Part shown: positions 48,616-60,073 of the stretch, one piece after another
How positions within the stretch are numbered: position 1 is the first letter of the stretch
How the letters are laid out: each line of letters opens with the position of its first letter
DNA from: an uncultured Paracoccaceae bacterium
Lineage (GTDB): Bacteria > Pseudomonadota > Alphaproteobacteria > Rhodobacterales > Rhodobacteraceae
Length of the DNA: 64,000 bases
Reading direction: 5' to 3'
NCBI GenBank assembly: GCA_947496535.1
Contig: CANMDE010000002.1
Coordinates: 558,001-622,000, forward strand
The notes under the pieces: model-generated
What the model was told of the DNA's origin: nothing
What the model saw: only the letters and a program-made list of their open reading frames with translations
Database searches by the model: none
Translations under genes and position numbers: made by a program

Positions 48616-51532
48616 CCCAAACGACACGCCAAGGATTTTTGGCCTGCCACCGGGTGTGGATTTTGCATCAGCTTTGGTTGACGGGTTGATCGCCCGTTCC
48701 GGTCAGATGAAGCCGGATGACTGGGCAAGAACCGTCATTTACGTCAATACCAGCCGCCTGCAACGACGTATCCGCACCGTTTTTGACGCCGGACCACCCC
48801 GGCTGCTGCCGAAAGTTCGGCTGATCTCGGACCTTGCTAATGATCCGGTTTCGCATGCGCTTCCCCCGCCGGTTTCGTCATTGCGGCGGCGTTTGGAACT
48901 GTCGCAGTTCGTCTCTGCTTTGCTGGAAAGACAGCCTGACCTTGCGCCCAAGGCCGCGCTTTATGATCTTTCGGATAGTCTTGCCGATCTGATGGATGAA
49001 ATGCAGGGCGAAGGTGTCACGCCCGAAGTCATTGGTGGTTTGGATGTGACGGACCAATCCGGCCATTGGGAACGGGCGTTGGCATTTTTGCGGATCATCA
49101 CGCCTTTCTTTTCGACATCTTCCGATGCGCCGGACAAAGAGGCCAGACAACGGCTGGTGATTGAAATGCTTGCCGAACAGTGGGCCGACAAGCCGCCGCA
49201 CCCGGTTATCGTGGCGGGTTCGACCGGATCGCGCGGTGCGACCGCCCTGTTCATGCAGGCGGTGTCAAAACTGCCCCAAGGTGCAATCATCCTGCCGGGG
49301 TTCGATTTTGATCTGCCCCAATCAGTTTGGTCATCGATGGATGACGCGATGGCGGCACAGGATCATCCGCAGTACCGGTTTCGCATGCTGATGGATCAGA
49401 TCGGGTTTTCCCGGGACGATGTTTCGGAGTGGGCTGATGCGCCACCTGCGAATGCAGCCAGAAACGAGCTGATTTCCCTTTCACTACGTCCTGCGCCGGT
49501 TACCGATCAATGGCTGACAGAAGGGAAAGATCTGGCCAATATAGAAGAGGCCACGCAGCAGTTGACCTTGGTTGAAGCCGCTTCGCCCCGGGCCGAAGCC
49601 GAAACCATTGCCCTGCGGCTTCGCGAGGCTGCGGGAGACGGGATAACCGCTGCGCTGATATCGCCGGATCGTGTGTTGACCCGTCAGGTTACAGCCGCGC
49701 TTAGTCGTTGGGACATCATCCCTGACGACAGTGCCGGTATCCCTTTGGCATTGTCGGCACCGGGGCGGACTCTTCGTCATGTTGCGGACATGATGGGAAA
49801 GCCCCTTACGGCCGAGGCGCTGCTGACTGTGTTGAAGCATCCTCTATGCCATTCCAGCAACAATGACCGAGGTGACCATCTGCGTCATACTCGCGATTTG
49901 GAGCTTTATCTTCGTCGCAAGGCAAACCCTTTTCCGGACGCCGCTGCGCTAACGGAGTGGGCCGAAAAGAAGGAAGACCGGCATGGCTGGGCCGCTTGGC
50001 TGGCGGAGCTTATCGCGCCGCTTACCCGGTCGGTAATTGCACCGCTGGCCGATCACGTTGCTTCGCATTTGTCATTAGCAGAGGCGTTATGTGGCGGCCC
50101 AGATGGCAAGGATGCGGGCGGTTTATGGGATGAAGCCGCCGGCCGCGAGGCCAGACGCATCTGCGATATGCTGATCGCGAATGCCGATGCGGGCGGATCA
50201 ATGGGCAACGCGGATTATGCGGTGCTGTTCGGCGCAATTCTGGCAGAAGGCACGGTGCGCAACCCGGACGCCGGCCAGTCCAACATCCTGATCTGGGGTA
50301 CGTTGGAAGCCCGTGTGCAGGCCGCCGATCTGATTGTCCTTGGCGGTATGAATGAAGGCGTTTGGCCGGAAATGCCGCCGCCTGACCCTTGGCTGAACCG
50401 CAAGATGCGTGCTGAGGCCGGTTTGTTATTGCCAGAGCGGCGCATTGGCCTGTCGGCGCATGACTATCAACAGGCGATAGCCGGTGCCGAAGTGTGGATC
50501 ACCCGGGCCAAGCGTTCCGCGGATGCAGAGACCGTCCCGTCTCGATGGGTCAATCGTTTGATCAATCTGTTGAACGGTTTGCCGGAAAAAGGCGGCAAGG
50601 TCGCGCTTGAAGCGATGCGCAACAAGGGGCAGCGCTATATGGATATGGCTGCGGCATTGGCGGCACCTTCAGACAGAACTGCGCCCGCGCCCCGACCGTC
50701 CCCATGTCCACCGGTGCAGAACCGCCCCGACAAGATATCGATCACACAGCTGAAAACGCTTATCCGGGACCCTTATGCGATTTACGCGCGCAAGGTGCTG
50801 CGGCTTGACCCGCTTGACCCATTGGTGCCATCCGCAGATGCCCCGTTACGCGGCACGATCATACACGCCATATTGCAGCGTTTCATCGATGAAAAACACG
50901 ATCCATCGGACAAGGGCGCGTTCATGGGCATAGCCAAGGAGTTGTTTCTGCGCGATTGCCCGTGGCCGACAATGCGGGCCGTCTGGTTGGCGAGGCTTGG
51001 TCGCATAACCGATCAGTTGCTGGCGGACGAAGTTGAACGGCAGGCGCTGGCGAGCAGCATCCGTACGGAGGCATATGGGCGGATCGCGTTACCCCAAAGC
51101 GGCATGGTCCTGCACGGCAAGGCAGACCGCATTGACCTGACCGATGCTGGCGACGTGTTGGTCTACGACTACAAAACCGGCGTGATCCCAAGTGAAAAAC
51201 AACAGCTGCTGTTTGATAAACAGCTTTTGGCAGAGGCGGCGATGATCGAACGTGGGGCCTTTGAGGATATTGGCGAAAGATCGGTTGATGCGGCGTATTT
51301 CCTTGGGGTTGGAAGCGATACGAAAAGTGTTGCGGCACCACTCAAGAAAGCGCCTTCTGATCAGGTTTGGGAGGAGCTTGAAACGCTTTTTGGGCATTGG
51401 CAGCAAAAGCAACGTGGCTATACGGCCCGGCTTGCGATGTTTTCGAAGAATGACTTCAATTCCTACGATCATCTGTCCCGGTATGGTGAATGGGACACAA
51501 GCCAGATTGCCGAACGGCAGGATTTGCAATGA
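48608..51532 (+). CDS. addB: Double-strand break repair protein AddB
   Basis: Subunit of the AddAB helicase-nuclease, the RecBCD counterpart that resects DNA ends for recombination. The 974-residue alphaproteobacterial form begins MFDPNDTPRIFGLPPGVDF, has a degenerate helicase-like region (LGGMNEGVWPEMPPPDPWLNR is the conserved motif near residue 580), and ends with a PD-(D/E)xK nuclease: RGTIIHAILQRFI, GKADRIDLTD and VYDYKTG. ATG 48608 was chosen over an upstream in-frame start inside murU. The stop overlaps addA by four bases. Confidence 0.96.
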   Translation: MFDPNDTPRIFGLPPGVDFASALVDGLIARSGQMKPDDWARTVIYVNTSRLQRRIRTVFDAGPPRLLPKVRLISDLANDPVSHALPPPVSSLRRRLELSQFVSALLERQPDLAPKAALYDLSDSLADLMDEMQGEGVTPEVIGGLDVTDQSGHWERALAFLRIITPFFSTSSDAPDKEARQRLVIEMLAEQWADKPPHPVIVAGSTGSRGATALFMQAVSKLPQGAIILPGFDFDLPQSVWSSMDDAMAAQDHPQYRFRMLMDQIGFSRDDVSEWADAPPANAARNELISLSLRPAPVTDQWLTEGKDLANIEEATQQLTLVEAASPRAEAETIALRLREAAGDGITAALISPDRVLTRQVTAALSRWDIIPDDSAGIPLALSAPGRTLRHVADMMGKPLTAEALLTVLKHPLCHSSNNDRGDHLRHTRDLELYLRRKANPFPDAAALTEWAEKKEDRHGWAAWLAELIAPLTRSVIAPLADHVASHLSLAEALCGGPDGKDAGGLWDEAAGREARRICDMLIANADAGGSMGNADYAVLFGAILAEGTVRNPDAGQSNILIWGTLEARVQAADLIVLGGMNEGVWPEMPPPDPWLNRKMRAEAGLLLPERRIGLSAHDYQQAIAGAEVWITRAKRSADAETVPSRWVNRLINLLNGLPEKGGKVALEAMRNKGQRYMDMAAALAAPSDRTAPAPRPSPCPPVQNRPDKISITQLKTLIRDPYAIYARKVLRLDPLDPLVPSADAPLRGTIIHAILQRFIDEKHDPSDKGAFMGIAKELFLRDCPWPTMRAVWLARLGRITDQLLADEVERQALASSIRTEAYGRIALPQSGMVLHGKADRIDLTDAGDVLVYDYKTGVIPSEKQQLLFDKQLLAEAAMIERGAFEDIGERSVDAAYFLGVGSDTKSVAAPLKKAPSDQVWEELETLFGHWQQKQRGYTARLAMFSKNDFNSYDHLSRYGEWDTSQIAERQDLQ

Positions 51533-54500
51533 AGCGCGACCCGGCCACACAACGGCAGGTGGATGCCGCCAATCCCGCCACCTCAACCTGGCTGTCGGCG
51601 AATGCCGGATCGGGTAAAACCCGTGTGCTGATTGACCGTGTTGCGCGCCTTTTGCTTGAGGGTGTATCGCCGCAAAACATTCTATGCCTGACCTATACCA
51701 AGGCCGCCGCGGCCGAGATGCAGAACCGTTTGTTTCGGCGTCTGGGTGAATGGGCGATGATGGATGAAAGCGGCCTGCGAGCGGAGCTTCAGAAACTGGG
51801 CGCCGGTCAGACAACAAACCAAGATCAGCTACGCGATGCGCGCCGGCTTTTTGCACGGGCGATTGAGACACCGGGCGGTTTGAAAATACAAACCATCCAC
51901 TCTTTCTGCGCCGGTGTCCTGCGGCGGTTTCCGCTTGAGGCTGGCGTCAGCCCGCAGTTTCGCGAAATGGAAGATCGGGCAGCAGAGTTGTTGCGGGCCG
52001 ATGTGGTTGACGATCTGCTTGATGGGGCCGACGCACAGGTCGTTCATGATGTGTTGGCCCATTTCACCGGGGCCGATTTTCACAAGTTGACAGCAGAGGT
52101 CGCCAAGAAGCGCGACTATTTTGGTGTTTCTGACATCCAGTCAATGGTCCGCATAGAGTTGGGTTTGCAACCTGATGCCCAGCGCGATGATGCGCTGGCG
52201 ATGGCTTTTCAGGGTGACGAGTCCGATATCGCTGCTCAGATCACTGACGTCTTCAAAGACCAATCGGCAATGTACAAGAAGTTCGCCGCCAGCCTTTCCC
52301 AACTTGATCTTTCCCAACCAAACTGGCCAGCGCTTGATGCGCTTTTTTCGCTGTTTCTGTACGCCAGTAGCAGCCGCTCAAAATCGGCAAATTATCCGCA
52401 AAGCAATCACGCCAAGGCGGTCGAGGCGATGGCCCCAATCGCTGATTTGGTCCATGACTGGATGGACAGGGTCGCTGCTGCCAAGGAACACCTCTGGGCG
52501 ATGGATGCTGTTGACCGGACAGAGGCGCTTTATCGCTTCGCTGAAAAATTCGTTCCGGCGTACGAGACACGCAAGCTGGCGATGGGATCGCTCGACTTTG
52601 ATGATCTGATCCGCAAAGCAAAGGCGTTATTGACCGACCGCGATGTGACACAGTGGGTTCTTTTTCGTCTTGATGGCGGCATTGATCATATTCTCGTCGA
52701 CGAGGCACAAGACACGAGCCCGACGCAGTGGGCCGTCATTGAACAATTGACTCAGGAGTTTGCCACTGGAGAGGGCGCAAACCCTGACCGAGAGCGCACC
52801 GTTTTTGTCGTGGGCGACAAGAAGCAATCGATCTATTCATTTCAGGGGGCCGATCCGTCTGCATTCGACAAGATGAAGGATCATTTCCAGACCGCCCACA
52901 AGGCCGCTGGCAAAGGTTTCGTGGTGACGTCACTGGACCACTCTTTCCGTTCATCGCAGGCGATTTTGTCCGTGGTTGATGCAACATTTCAGGGCGATCA
53001 TGCAGAAGGGATGACTGACCACCTGAGCCACATTTCCTTCAAAGAAAACATGCCCGGTCGTGTGGATCTTTGGCCGGTTATCCCAAAGGCGGAACAAGAG
53101 GATGAACGTGTTTGGTATCATCCCATTGATGAACCCAGCGCAACGGATCACCACGTCCTGATGGCCAAGCGGGTCGCTTCGCAAATCAGGCACATGATCG
53201 ACAATGAAACGATTCCGGAAGAGATCAAACAGACGGGTCAGTTTAATCGTCGTGCGATCAGCGAGGGCGATATTCTGATCCTCGTGCAGCGGCGATCCGA
53301 GCTTTTTGCCGAGATCATTCAAGCCTGCAAAGCCGCAAATCTGAACGTAGCTGGCGCCGATAGGTTAAGGGTCGGAGCAGAACTGGCGGTGAAGGACCTC
53401 GCTGCCCTTTTGCGGTTCCTGGCATTGCCCGAAGATGACCTGTCATTGGCTGAAGCGCTGAAATCGCCGCTATTGGGTTGGTCAGAGCAGGATCTGTTCA
53501 CCTTGGCCCACCATCGGCCAGAAGATGGCTATTTGTGGTCCGCTTTACGGGCTGGTTCTTATGACGAAACCCGCGCGATTTTGGACGATCTCCGTAAGAC
53601 ATCCGACTTTTTGCGCCCTTATGATTTGATTGAACGTATTCTGATCCGCCATGACGGCCGTAAAAAGCTGCTCGCGCGGTTGGGGTCAGAAGCAGAGGAC
53701 GGGATTGATGCGCTGCTATCTCAGGCACTGGCTTATGAAAGCCAGGGTGTTCCAAGCTTGACCGGATTTCTGACATGGATGGAAACGGATGATCTAGAAA
53801 TCAAGCGTCAGATGGACAACCAGGGCGACCGTATCCGCGTGATGACCGTGCACGGGGCGAAGGGTCTTGAGGCACCGATTGTCATATTGCCAGAGACAAC
53901 CAAGCGACCCGTTCGTCAAAGTGACGAGTTATTACCTGCCGGTGACACCGTGATTTGGAAAACGACCTCCAAGAAATCTGCGGCGGAGGTCGAGGCTTTG
54001 CGCGCAGAGGTGATGGCAAAGGAAACGCAGGAACGTATGCGCCTGCTTTACGTCGCAATGACCCGGGCAGAGAAATGGCTGATTGTTGGGGCGTCTGGCG
54101 ATGTCGGCGACGATGGGGACAGCTGGTACAATCTGGTCAGCGAAGGCATGCAGCAACGCGGTGTGCATGAAGCGACGAGCGGCGACCTTACGATCAACCG
54201 GGTCTTGGGTGGCGATTGGGATGGCGGTGAGTTGGCGGGCCGGAGTGCGCGTCCGACTGGCGCGGTTGAAGTACCGACCTTTGGTCAGATCAGTGAAGTT
54301 GTCACCCCAAAGACGCTATCCCCATCCGACCTTGGCGGTGCAAAGATCATGCCCGGAGATCCTGCCGGTGCGGATTCAGATGATGCGCTGCGCCAGGGCC
54401 GATTTGTTCACCTTCTTCTGGAGCATCTTCCACTGGCACCGGCTGCGGAACGCGAAAAACTGGGGCACCAGCTTTGGCTGGCCGGAGAAGCGGTTGTGGA

Positions 54501-54888
54501 TGACAAGCCACTTGTTCAGCAGGTGATCGATCTTTTGGACGCGAGCCAATTGGCAGACATTTGGGTGCCAGAGGCACTGACGGAGGTCGATATCACCGCT
54601 GATTTGCCCGAACTGGGTGGTCGGATGCATGGTGCCATTGACCGGCTGATCGTCCGGAGCGACCAGATTTTGGCAATTGATTACAAATCCAACCGGCTGG
54701 TTCCCTCAAAGGCCGGGGATACGCCAGTCGGATTGTTACGGCAGATGGCTGCATATTGGACGGGCCTACGGCAAATCTATCCTGACCGGCCTATTCGGCT
54801 TGCAATTTTGTGGACCACCGATCAGACACTTATGGATATTCCGGAAAAACTGATGGTCGATGCTCTCAACTCCGCGAGCGCAGCTTGA
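51529..54888 (+). CDS. addA: Double-strand break repair helicase AddA
   Basis: UvrD-like helicase and nuclease subunit of AddAB. In 1119 residues: Walker [10 protein letters not shown] (about 23-31), [20 protein letters not shown], Walker [61 protein letters not shown], and the C-terminal nuclease with [11 protein letters not shown] and [14 protein letters not shown] 51529 overlaps the addB stop (ATGA). All helicase motifs are intact. Confidence 0.97.
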   Translation: MKRDPATQRQVDAANPATSTWLSANAGSGKTRVLIDRVARLLLEGVSPQNILCLTYTKAAAAEMQNRLFRRLGEWAMMDESGLRAELQKLGAGQTTNQDQLRDARRLFARAIETPGGLKIQTIHSFCAGVLRRFPLEAGVSPQFREMEDRAAELLRADVVDDLLDGADAQVVHDVLAHFTGADFHKLTAEVAKKRDYFGVSDIQSMVRIELGLQPDAQRDDALAMAFQGDESDIAAQITDVFKDQSAMYKKFAASLSQLDLSQPNWPALDALFSLFLYASSSRSKSANYPQSNHAKAVEAMAPIADLVHDWMDRVAAAKEHLWAMDAVDRTEALYRFAEKFVPAYETRKLAMGSLDFDDLIRKAKALLTDRDVTQWVLFRLDGGIDHILVDEAQDTSPTQWAVIEQLTQEFATGEGANPDRERTVFVVGDKKQSIYSFQGADPSAFDKMKDHFQTAHKAAGKGFVVTSLDHSFRSSQAILSVVDATFQGDHAEGMTDHLSHISFKENMPGRVDLWPVIPKAEQEDERVWYHPIDEPSATDHHVLMAKRVASQIRHMIDNETIPEEIKQTGQFNRRAISEGDILILVQRRSELFAEIIQACKAANLNVAGADRLRVGAELAVKDLAALLRFLALPEDDLSLAEALKSPLLGWSEQDLFTLAHHRPEDGYLWSALRAGSYDETRAILDDLRKTSDFLRPYDLIERILIRHDGRKKLLARLGSEAEDGIDALLSQALAYESQGVPSLTGFLTWMETDDLEIKRQMDNQGDRIRVMTVHGAKGLEAPIVILPETTKRPVRQSDELLPAGDTVIWKTTSKKSAAEVEALRAEVMAKETQERMRLLYVAMTRAEKWLIVGASGDVGDDGDSWYNLVSEGMQQRGVHEATSGDLTINRVLGGDWDGGELAGRSARPTGAVEVPTFGQISEVVTPKTLSPSDLGGAKIMPGDPAGADSDDALRQGRFVHLLLEHLPLAPAAEREKLGHQLWLAGEAVVDDKPLVQQVIDLLDASQLADIWVPEALTEVDITADLPELGGRMHGAIDRLIVRSDQILAIDYKSNRLVPSKAGDTPVGLLRQMAAYWTGLRQIYPDRPIRLAILWTTDQTLMDIPEKLMVDALNSASAA

Positions 54889-54946
54889 CCATTTACCGTC
54901 GGCTTCTTACGTTCCAATGCCGACCTATTCGCCAAGGAGCAACATA

Positions 54947-55267
54947 ATGGCAACTATCGCAGTCACAGACGACACCTTCGATGCCGAAGTCCGTCAATCA
55001 GACATTCCTGTTGTTGTGGATTTCTGGGCGGAATGGTGTGGCCCATGCAAACAAATCGGACCCGCGCTTGAAGAAATCTCTTCCGAGATGGAAGGCAAGG
55101 TCAAAATCGTGAAGGTCAACGTGGACGAAAACCCGAATTCACCTGCACAGATGGGTGTTCGCGGGATACCCGCCCTGTTTGTCTTCAAAGATGGTGAGGT
55201 TGTTTCGAACAAAGCGGGCGCCGCTCCGAAAGCAGCCCTGCAGGGTTGGATCGAAGAATCCATCTGA
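54947..55267 (+). CDS. trxA: Thioredoxin
   Basis: Small thiol-disulfide reductant of 106 residues with the WCGPC active site (cysteines 31 and 34), VVVDFWAEW before it and the cis-proline loop [17 protein letters not shown] lies just ahead of ATG 54947, which is preferred to an in-frame start 29 codons upstream inside addA. It lies 58 bases after addA and ends at a terminator. Confidence 0.97.
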   Translation: MATIAVTDDTFDAEVRQSDIPVVVDFWAEWCGPCKQIGPALEEISSEMEGKVKIVKVNVDENPNSPAQMGVRGIPALFVFKDGEVVSNKAGAAPKAALQGWIEESI

Positions 55268-55286
55268 TCATTTTGGACAAAAGTCA

Positions 55287-55309
55287 GGGTGCCCTTAGCG
55301 GCACCCTTT
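55287..55309 (+). terminator. Rho-independent terminator after trxA
   Basis: GGGTGCC (55287-55293) pairs with GGCACCC (55300-55306) around a six-base loop, followed by TTT. The stem lies about 20 bases beyond the trxA stop and separates it from hslV. Confidence 0.72.
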
Positions 55310-55349
55310 CTGCATATGGTCCAGACATCGTGGCACAAGGACAACCAAG

Positions 55350-55907
55350 ATGACCAAGGAAGATTTTCCCGGCTGGCACGGTACAACCATTATCGCTGTC
55401 CGAAAGGACGGACAGGTTGTTATTGCTGGTGACGGACAGGTCAGTCTGGGTCAGACGGTTATCAAAGGTACGGCCCGAAAGGTCCGCAGGCTTTCACCCG
55501 GCGGGCAGGACGTGATCGCGGGTTTTGCCGGATCAACGGCAGATGCGTTCACGCTTCTTGAGCGGTTGGAGAAGAAACTGGAAGCGACGCCGGGCCAGCT
55601 CGCGCGTGCTTCCGTTGAACTGGCCAAGGACTGGCGGACCGATAAGTATCTGCAAAAGCTGGAAGCAATGCTGATCGTCAGCGACGGCACAGAACTGTTG
55701 GTGATTACCGGCGCGGGTGATGTTCTGGAACCTGAACATGATGTCACGGCCATCGGCTCTGGTGGTAACTATGCATTGGCCGCTGGTCGCGCGATGATGG
55801 ACGGCGATCTTGATGCTGAAACCATTGCCCGCCGGGCGATGGCGATTGCCGCTGATATCTGCGTGTACACCAACGGCAATTTAACTGTTGAGACGATCAG
55901 CCAATAG
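55350..55907 (+). CDS. hslV: ATP-dependent protease peptidase subunit HslV
   Basis: Proteasome-like N-terminal threonine peptidase that pairs with HslU. The 185-residue precursor [11 protein letters not shown] is expected to be cleaved before Thr12 ([11 protein letters not shown]), giving the catalytic N-terminal threonine. [29 protein letters not shown] and [14 protein letters not shown] are typical. Its 3' end overlaps a convergent DM13-domain gene by 11 bases. hslU is not adjacent: two unrelated genes lie between. Confidence 0.96.
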   Translation: MTKEDFPGWHGTTIIAVRKDGQVVIAGDGQVSLGQTVIKGTARKVRRLSPGGQDVIAGFAGSTADAFTLLERLEKKLEATPGQLARASVELAKDWRTDKYLQKLEAMLIVSDGTELLVITGAGDVLEPEHDVTAIGSGGNYALAAGRAMMDGDLDAETIARRAMAIAADICVYTNGNLTVETISQ

Positions 55908-56262
55908 GCGCTACGCCGAGGCCGACGCTGAACTGCTCGCACCAAATCCAGACTTCGTTGTAATCATCGGTGTTGATGCCTTCTGGGGCAACGTAAGTCG
56001 AAGGACCAACGTCGCTGGATAGTGGTCCCATAATGGTGTTCGGATCAAACGTGCCATCATTGCCCAGCGCGACCTTGGGATCAGGTGCCCCGTCAAAAGT
56101 GAAATCAGCCAACAAGTTGATCTCGTTCCCAGCTATCTCGGCTGTGCCTGTCGTGACATGGTTGTTCAGTCCCGAAAACGTGCCCAGCCGACCATGGCCC
56201 CCAGCGAATACGGGCAGTGCTGTTGTGGCCAAAGCGGCGGTAAGAAAATTGCGTCTGTTCAT
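55897..56262 (-). CDS. Exported DM13-domain protein
   Basis: A 121-residue precursor with a twin-arginine-like start ([22 protein letters not shown]), signal end near residue 22, then one DM13 domain: [34 protein letters not shown] and the tail [21 protein letters not shown], with the single conserved cysteine. DM13 is proposed to serve redox or electron transfer outside the cytoplasm. ATG 56262 is picked because the signal begins there. The gene is on the opposite strand to hslV and the next gene, separating hslV from hslU. Confidence 0.85.
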   Translation of the reverse strand: MNRRNFLTAALATTALPVFAGGHGRLGTFSGLNNHVTTGTAEIAGNEINLLADFTFDGAPDPKVALGNDGTFDPNTIMGPLSSDVGPSTYVAPEGINTDDYNEVWIWCEQFSVGLGVAPIG

Positions 56263-56424
56263 AATTGACCTTCCATTTTCAATATTTGACGACCGTACCG
56301 CCAAAGGCATCCCAAACAATCGGCTGCACGTATTTGTGAACCTTTGCAATTTAGGGCAAAAGGCCTGTTAACCCTTGGACTTGTCCAAACCAGACCATAG
56401 GTTCTTTTGAACTAAGGATACGCG

Positions 56425-57483
56425 ATGATCGAACCCGATGACCTCAAGGCCGCCGTCAGCAGTGGCCTTTTGACCGAAAAGCAGGCTTCCAGCCTGATCA
56501 GCATGTCGCATAGTCGCCGTGGCGCGCGGGAAAATCTGTCTGCAGGTGATGAACCTTTTGAATTGTTCAAGGGATTCAACGAGATATTCATCGTTGTCGG
56601 GCTGATCATTCTGGCAAGCGGCTGGTATGGGGTCACAGGCTTGGCCGTTGGCACCCAGATCATGAATATCCAGCAATATGCGACATCGGTGACCTTGATC
56701 AGCGCGATCGTTATCTGGCTTTTGTCCGAATACTTTGTGCGTCATCGGCGTATGGTTGCCCCCGCTATCATGTTATCGATCATGTTTGCAGGTAATGCCG
56801 CTTTTGGGTTCATCGCCTATATGTCCGAACCATTGATGATTGCCCAAAATGATCTGACCAGTGTTCCGCCAGCGCTGCTGCTCGCCACAATATCGCTGCT
56901 TGTTTACTGGTGGCGGTTCCGCGTGCCCTTTGCGATGGCGATTATTGCTATCGGACTATTTGTCACCACGACCATGTTCACCGCCAGTCGGGGCGGCGAA
57001 ATCAAGGACATCGGTGACTTCTTTCTGCTTTCAGCTGATGGCCCGTTCGCGTGGATTACCCTTGTGATTGGCCTGCTCGTCTTTGCTGTTGCCATGATGT
57101 TCGACATGAGCGATCCGCATCGGGTCACGCGGCGGTCGGCGAATGGGTTTTGGCTGCATGTGGTTGCGGCACCGGCCTTGATCAACACGATTGCGCTGTC
57201 CCTGATGGAGAACCAGGCAAATCTGGCTTTGCTTGGCGTTCTTGCCGTCTTTGCCATCATTTCAATCATCATTGATCGACGATCATTCCTGATCACCGCC
57301 ATCGGCTATGTCGTGGCGCTGACCAGTACGGTCTTTGACAACAACAGTACAGCAATGACCGTCCTGATCCTTGGGGCTGTCCTGCTGTTGCTCGGCGCGT
57401 TTTGGGAAAAAATTCGCGCTGTGGTTCTTCGTTCCCTTGGCGGCGTCCTTCCCTTGGACCGCCTGCCCCCATCCCACACTTAA
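56425..57483 (+). CDS. Polytopic membrane protein, DUF2157-like
   Basis: A 352-residue protein with a soluble N-terminus ([24 protein letters not shown]) that looks like the two-helix segment preceding DUF2157-type membrane regions, then about ten hydrophobic helices from residue 52 onward. No catalytic motif is visible, and the function is unknown. A promoter may lie in the 160 bases from the DM13 gene. It ends nine bases before hslU, so the two are probably cotranscribed. Confidence 0.8.
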   Translation: MIEPDDLKAAVSSGLLTEKQASSLISMSHSRRGARENLSAGDEPFELFKGFNEIFIVVGLIILASGWYGVTGLAVGTQIMNIQQYATSVTLISAIVIWLLSEYFVRHRRMVAPAIMLSIMFAGNAAFGFIAYMSEPLMIAQNDLTSVPPALLLATISLLVYWWRFRVPFAMAIIAIGLFVTTTMFTASRGGEIKDIGDFFLLSADGPFAWITLVIGLLVFAVAMMFDMSDPHRVTRRSANGFWLHVVAAPALINTIALSLMENQANLALLGVLAVFAIISIIIDRRSFLITAIGYVVALTSTVFDNNSTAMTVLILGAVLLLLGAFWEKIRAVVLRSLGGVLPLDRLPPSHT

Positions 57484-57491
57484 GGACTGAT

Positions 57492-58799
57492 ATGACAGAC
57501 CTCACACCCCGCGAAATTGTTTCAGAACTTGATCGCTTCATCATTGGTCAGAAGGATGCCAAACGGGCCGTCGCCGTGGCATTACGTAATCGGTGGCGGC
57601 GCAAACAGCTGGGCGATGATCTGCGGGACGAGGTTTATCCAAAGAACATCCTGATGATCGGGCCAACAGGGGTAGGCAAAACTGAAATCTCCCGCCGCTT
57701 GGCCAAACTGGCACGCGCGCCATTCATCAAGATCGAGGCCACGAAATTCACCGAAGTTGGTTATGTCGGGCGAGATGTTGAGCAGATCATTCGCGACCTG
57801 TTGGACACCGCCATTCTCGATACACGCGAACATATGCGTGAAGACGTCAAAGCAAAGGCCCGTGAAGCTGCGGAGGACCGCGTCATCAGTGCCGTTGCCG
57901 GAACAGACGCACGCGATGCCACCCGCGAGATGTTTCGCAAGAAACTGAAGGCGGGCGAGCTGGACGATACCGTGATTGAGCTGGAGCTGGCTGACACCTC
58001 TAACCCGATGGGGGGGTTCGAAATTCCCGGTCAACCCGGTGGCATGGGCGGGATGATGAACCTGGGTGATCTGTTTGGCAAAGCCATGGGCGGCAGAACT
58101 GTCAAAAAGAAAATGACCGTCTCGGAAAGTTATGATGCGCTCATCGCGGATGAAGCCGACAAGTTGCTTGATGATGAGACGGTGACGAAAGCGGCGCTAA
58201 AGGCGGTTGAGCAAAACGGGATCGTGTTCCTTGACGAGATCGACAAGGTTTGTGCCAACGCGGATCGGCGCGGGGCGGATGTATCGCGCGAAGGGGTGCA
58301 GCGGGATTTGTTGCCGTTGATCGAAGGAACAACGGTTTCGACAAAACACGGTCCAATCAAGACAGACCATATCCTGTTTATCGCCTCTGGCGCGTTTCAC
58401 GTGGCCAAACCGTCTGATCTGCTGCCGGAACTGCAGGGCCGTTTGCCAATCCGCGTCGAGCTACGGGCACTGACAGAAGATGACTTTGTTCGCATTCTGA
58501 CCGAGACCGACAACGCGCTGACCCTGCAATATTCTGCGCTGATGAAAACCGAAGAGGTGACGGTCAGCTTCACCGAAAACGGGATCAAGGCGCTTGCCAA
58601 AATCGCGGCTGAGGTGAACGAGGCCGTTGAAAACATCGGGGCGCGGCGCCTTTACACCGTCATTGAGCGTGTGTTTGAGGATCTATCCTTTAACGCGCCC
58701 GACCGGGCTGGGGACGATATCGCCATTGATGCCGCTTTTGTTGAGGAGCATCTGGGTGAACTGGCAAGATCAACAGATCTGAGCCGCTACGTGCTTTAG
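57492..58799 (+). CDS. hslU: ATP-dependent protease ATPase subunit HslU
   Basis: AAA+ unfoldase that feeds substrates to HslV. In 435 residues: N-terminal [17 protein letters not shown], Walker [10 protein letters not shown] (about 57-65), [15 protein letters not shown] with the pore loop, an I-domain with a Gly/Met-rich stretch ([11 protein letters not shown]), Walker B IVFLDEID and C-terminal [18 protein letters not shown] 57492 is chosen over an in-frame start inside the preceding gene. Confidence 0.97.
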   Translation: MTDLTPREIVSELDRFIIGQKDAKRAVAVALRNRWRRKQLGDDLRDEVYPKNILMIGPTGVGKTEISRRLAKLARAPFIKIEATKFTEVGYVGRDVEQIIRDLLDTAILDTREHMREDVKAKAREAAEDRVISAVAGTDARDATREMFRKKLKAGELDDTVIELELADTSNPMGGFEIPGQPGGMGGMMNLGDLFGKAMGGRTVKKKMTVSESYDALIADEADKLLDDETVTKAALKAVEQNGIVFLDEIDKVCANADRRGADVSREGVQRDLLPLIEGTTVSTKHGPIKTDHILFIASGAFHVAKPSDLLPELQGRLPIRVELRALTEDDFVRILTETDNALTLQYSALMKTEEVTVSFTENGIKALAKIAAEVNEAVENIGARRLYTVIERVFEDLSFNAPDRAGDDIAIDAAFVEEHLGELARSTDLSRYVL

Positions 58800-58837
58800 G
58801 GCTTTCACATCCCGGCGGGTCAGACCATCAAGTGCGG

Positions 58838-60073
58838 ATGGCCGCTGGTAGATCATACCTGACATTTGTCCGCGATAACGCGCCGTTCTTGATGGTCGGC
58901 GCGATATTGTTGTTTCTGTCCAGCTTTGGACAGACCTTCTTCATTTCGGTCTTCGCAGGCGAAATTAGGAGTGAATTCGGACTGTCGAACGGTGACTGGG
59001 GTCTTCTTTACATGCTGAGCACTGGCGCATCGGCCGTCGCCATGATTTTTGCGGGTGGCCTTACAGACCGGTTTCGTGTGCGCTTTCTTGGCATTCTGAT
59101 CGTTGGTTGTCTTGCGCTCGCTTGCCTCGCCATGGCGTTGAACTCTGCGACATGGTTGTTGGTTATCGTCATCTTCGCGCTCCGCTTCTGCGGCCAAGGT
59201 ATGGTCGGCCATATCGCGGTGGTGGCCACGGCGCGCTGGTTCGTCGCGACGCGCGGTCGGGCACTGGCGATTTGTGCGCTTGGGATCATGCTGGGCGAGG
59301 CCACGTTGCCGGTGACCATGGTGTGGCTAAAGGGCTTTGTCCCATGGCACATGCTTTGGATCGGATGCGGAGCCTTTGCCTTATTGATGATACCCATTCT
59401 TTGGCGTCTTTTGCGGCTGGAGCGGACGCCGCAAGCAACGATGTCGGACGACAACACCCTCGGCATGGACAGCAAACATTGGACAAGGGCACAGGCGTTA
59501 CGTCATCCCTTGTTCTGGGCGCTCGTTCCCGCGATGAGCCTTTTTCCAGCCTTCGCCACGGCTTTCTGGTTCCATCAGGTTCATTTCGCGGCGATCAAGG
59601 GCTGGGATCATCTGGCCCTTGTGGCAATCTTTCCGCTTGGAACGCTCAGCTATATGGGCTCCACCTTTCTTTTCGGCTGGGCAATCGACAAGGTTGGGGC
59701 GGGTCGGTTGATGCCCCTATATCTACTACCCTTGTCGGCTGCCTTTGTGCTGCACTGGTATGCGCCATCACTGATCTGGGTTGCCTTTGGCGTGATATTG
59801 ATGGGTCTTGCGGGTGGTGGACAAGCGACCCTGCCCGCCGCTATTTGGAGCGGATATTACGGTACGGCCCATCTGGGGTCGATCAAATCTGCGGCAACTG
59901 CAGGGCTTGTTTTGGGCTCTGCCATCGGTCCGGGGCTATCAGGCTGGTTGATCGATTTCGGGGTCGGCTTCGAACAACAATTGCTCGCCTATGCCGTGAC
60001 CTTTTTGATCGGCTCACTCGGGATGGTGATCCCGCTGCGTGCGGCAAGTAAACGGTTACCGGCGGCGGCGTAG
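58838..60073 (+). CDS. MFS transporter
   Basis: Major facilitator superfamily permease of 411 residues with about twelve hydrophobic helices. Motif A-like GGLTDRFRVRFLG follows helix 2, and helix 4-5 has GQGMVGHIAVVATARWFVATRGRAL, close to the oxalate/formate-antiporter-like MFS branch. Substrate unknown. GTG 58832 is an alternative start; neither has a clear ribosome site. The 3' end overlaps the convergent smr gene by 18 bases. Confidence 0.86.
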   Translation: MAAGRSYLTFVRDNAPFLMVGAILLFLSSFGQTFFISVFAGEIRSEFGLSNGDWGLLYMLSTGASAVAMIFAGGLTDRFRVRFLGILIVGCLALACLAMALNSATWLLVIVIFALRFCGQGMVGHIAVVATARWFVATRGRALAICALGIMLGEATLPVTMVWLKGFVPWHMLWIGCGAFALLMIPILWRLLRLERTPQATMSDDNTLGMDSKHWTRAQALRHPLFWALVPAMSLFPAFATAFWFHQVHFAAIKGWDHLALVAIFPLGTLSYMGSTFLFGWAIDKVGAGRLMPLYLLPLSAAFVLHWYAPSLIWVAFGVILMGLAGGGQATLPAAIWSGYYGTAHLGSIKSAATAGLVLGSAIGPGLSGWLIDFGVGFEQQLLAYAVTFLIGSLGMVIPLRAASKRLPAAA

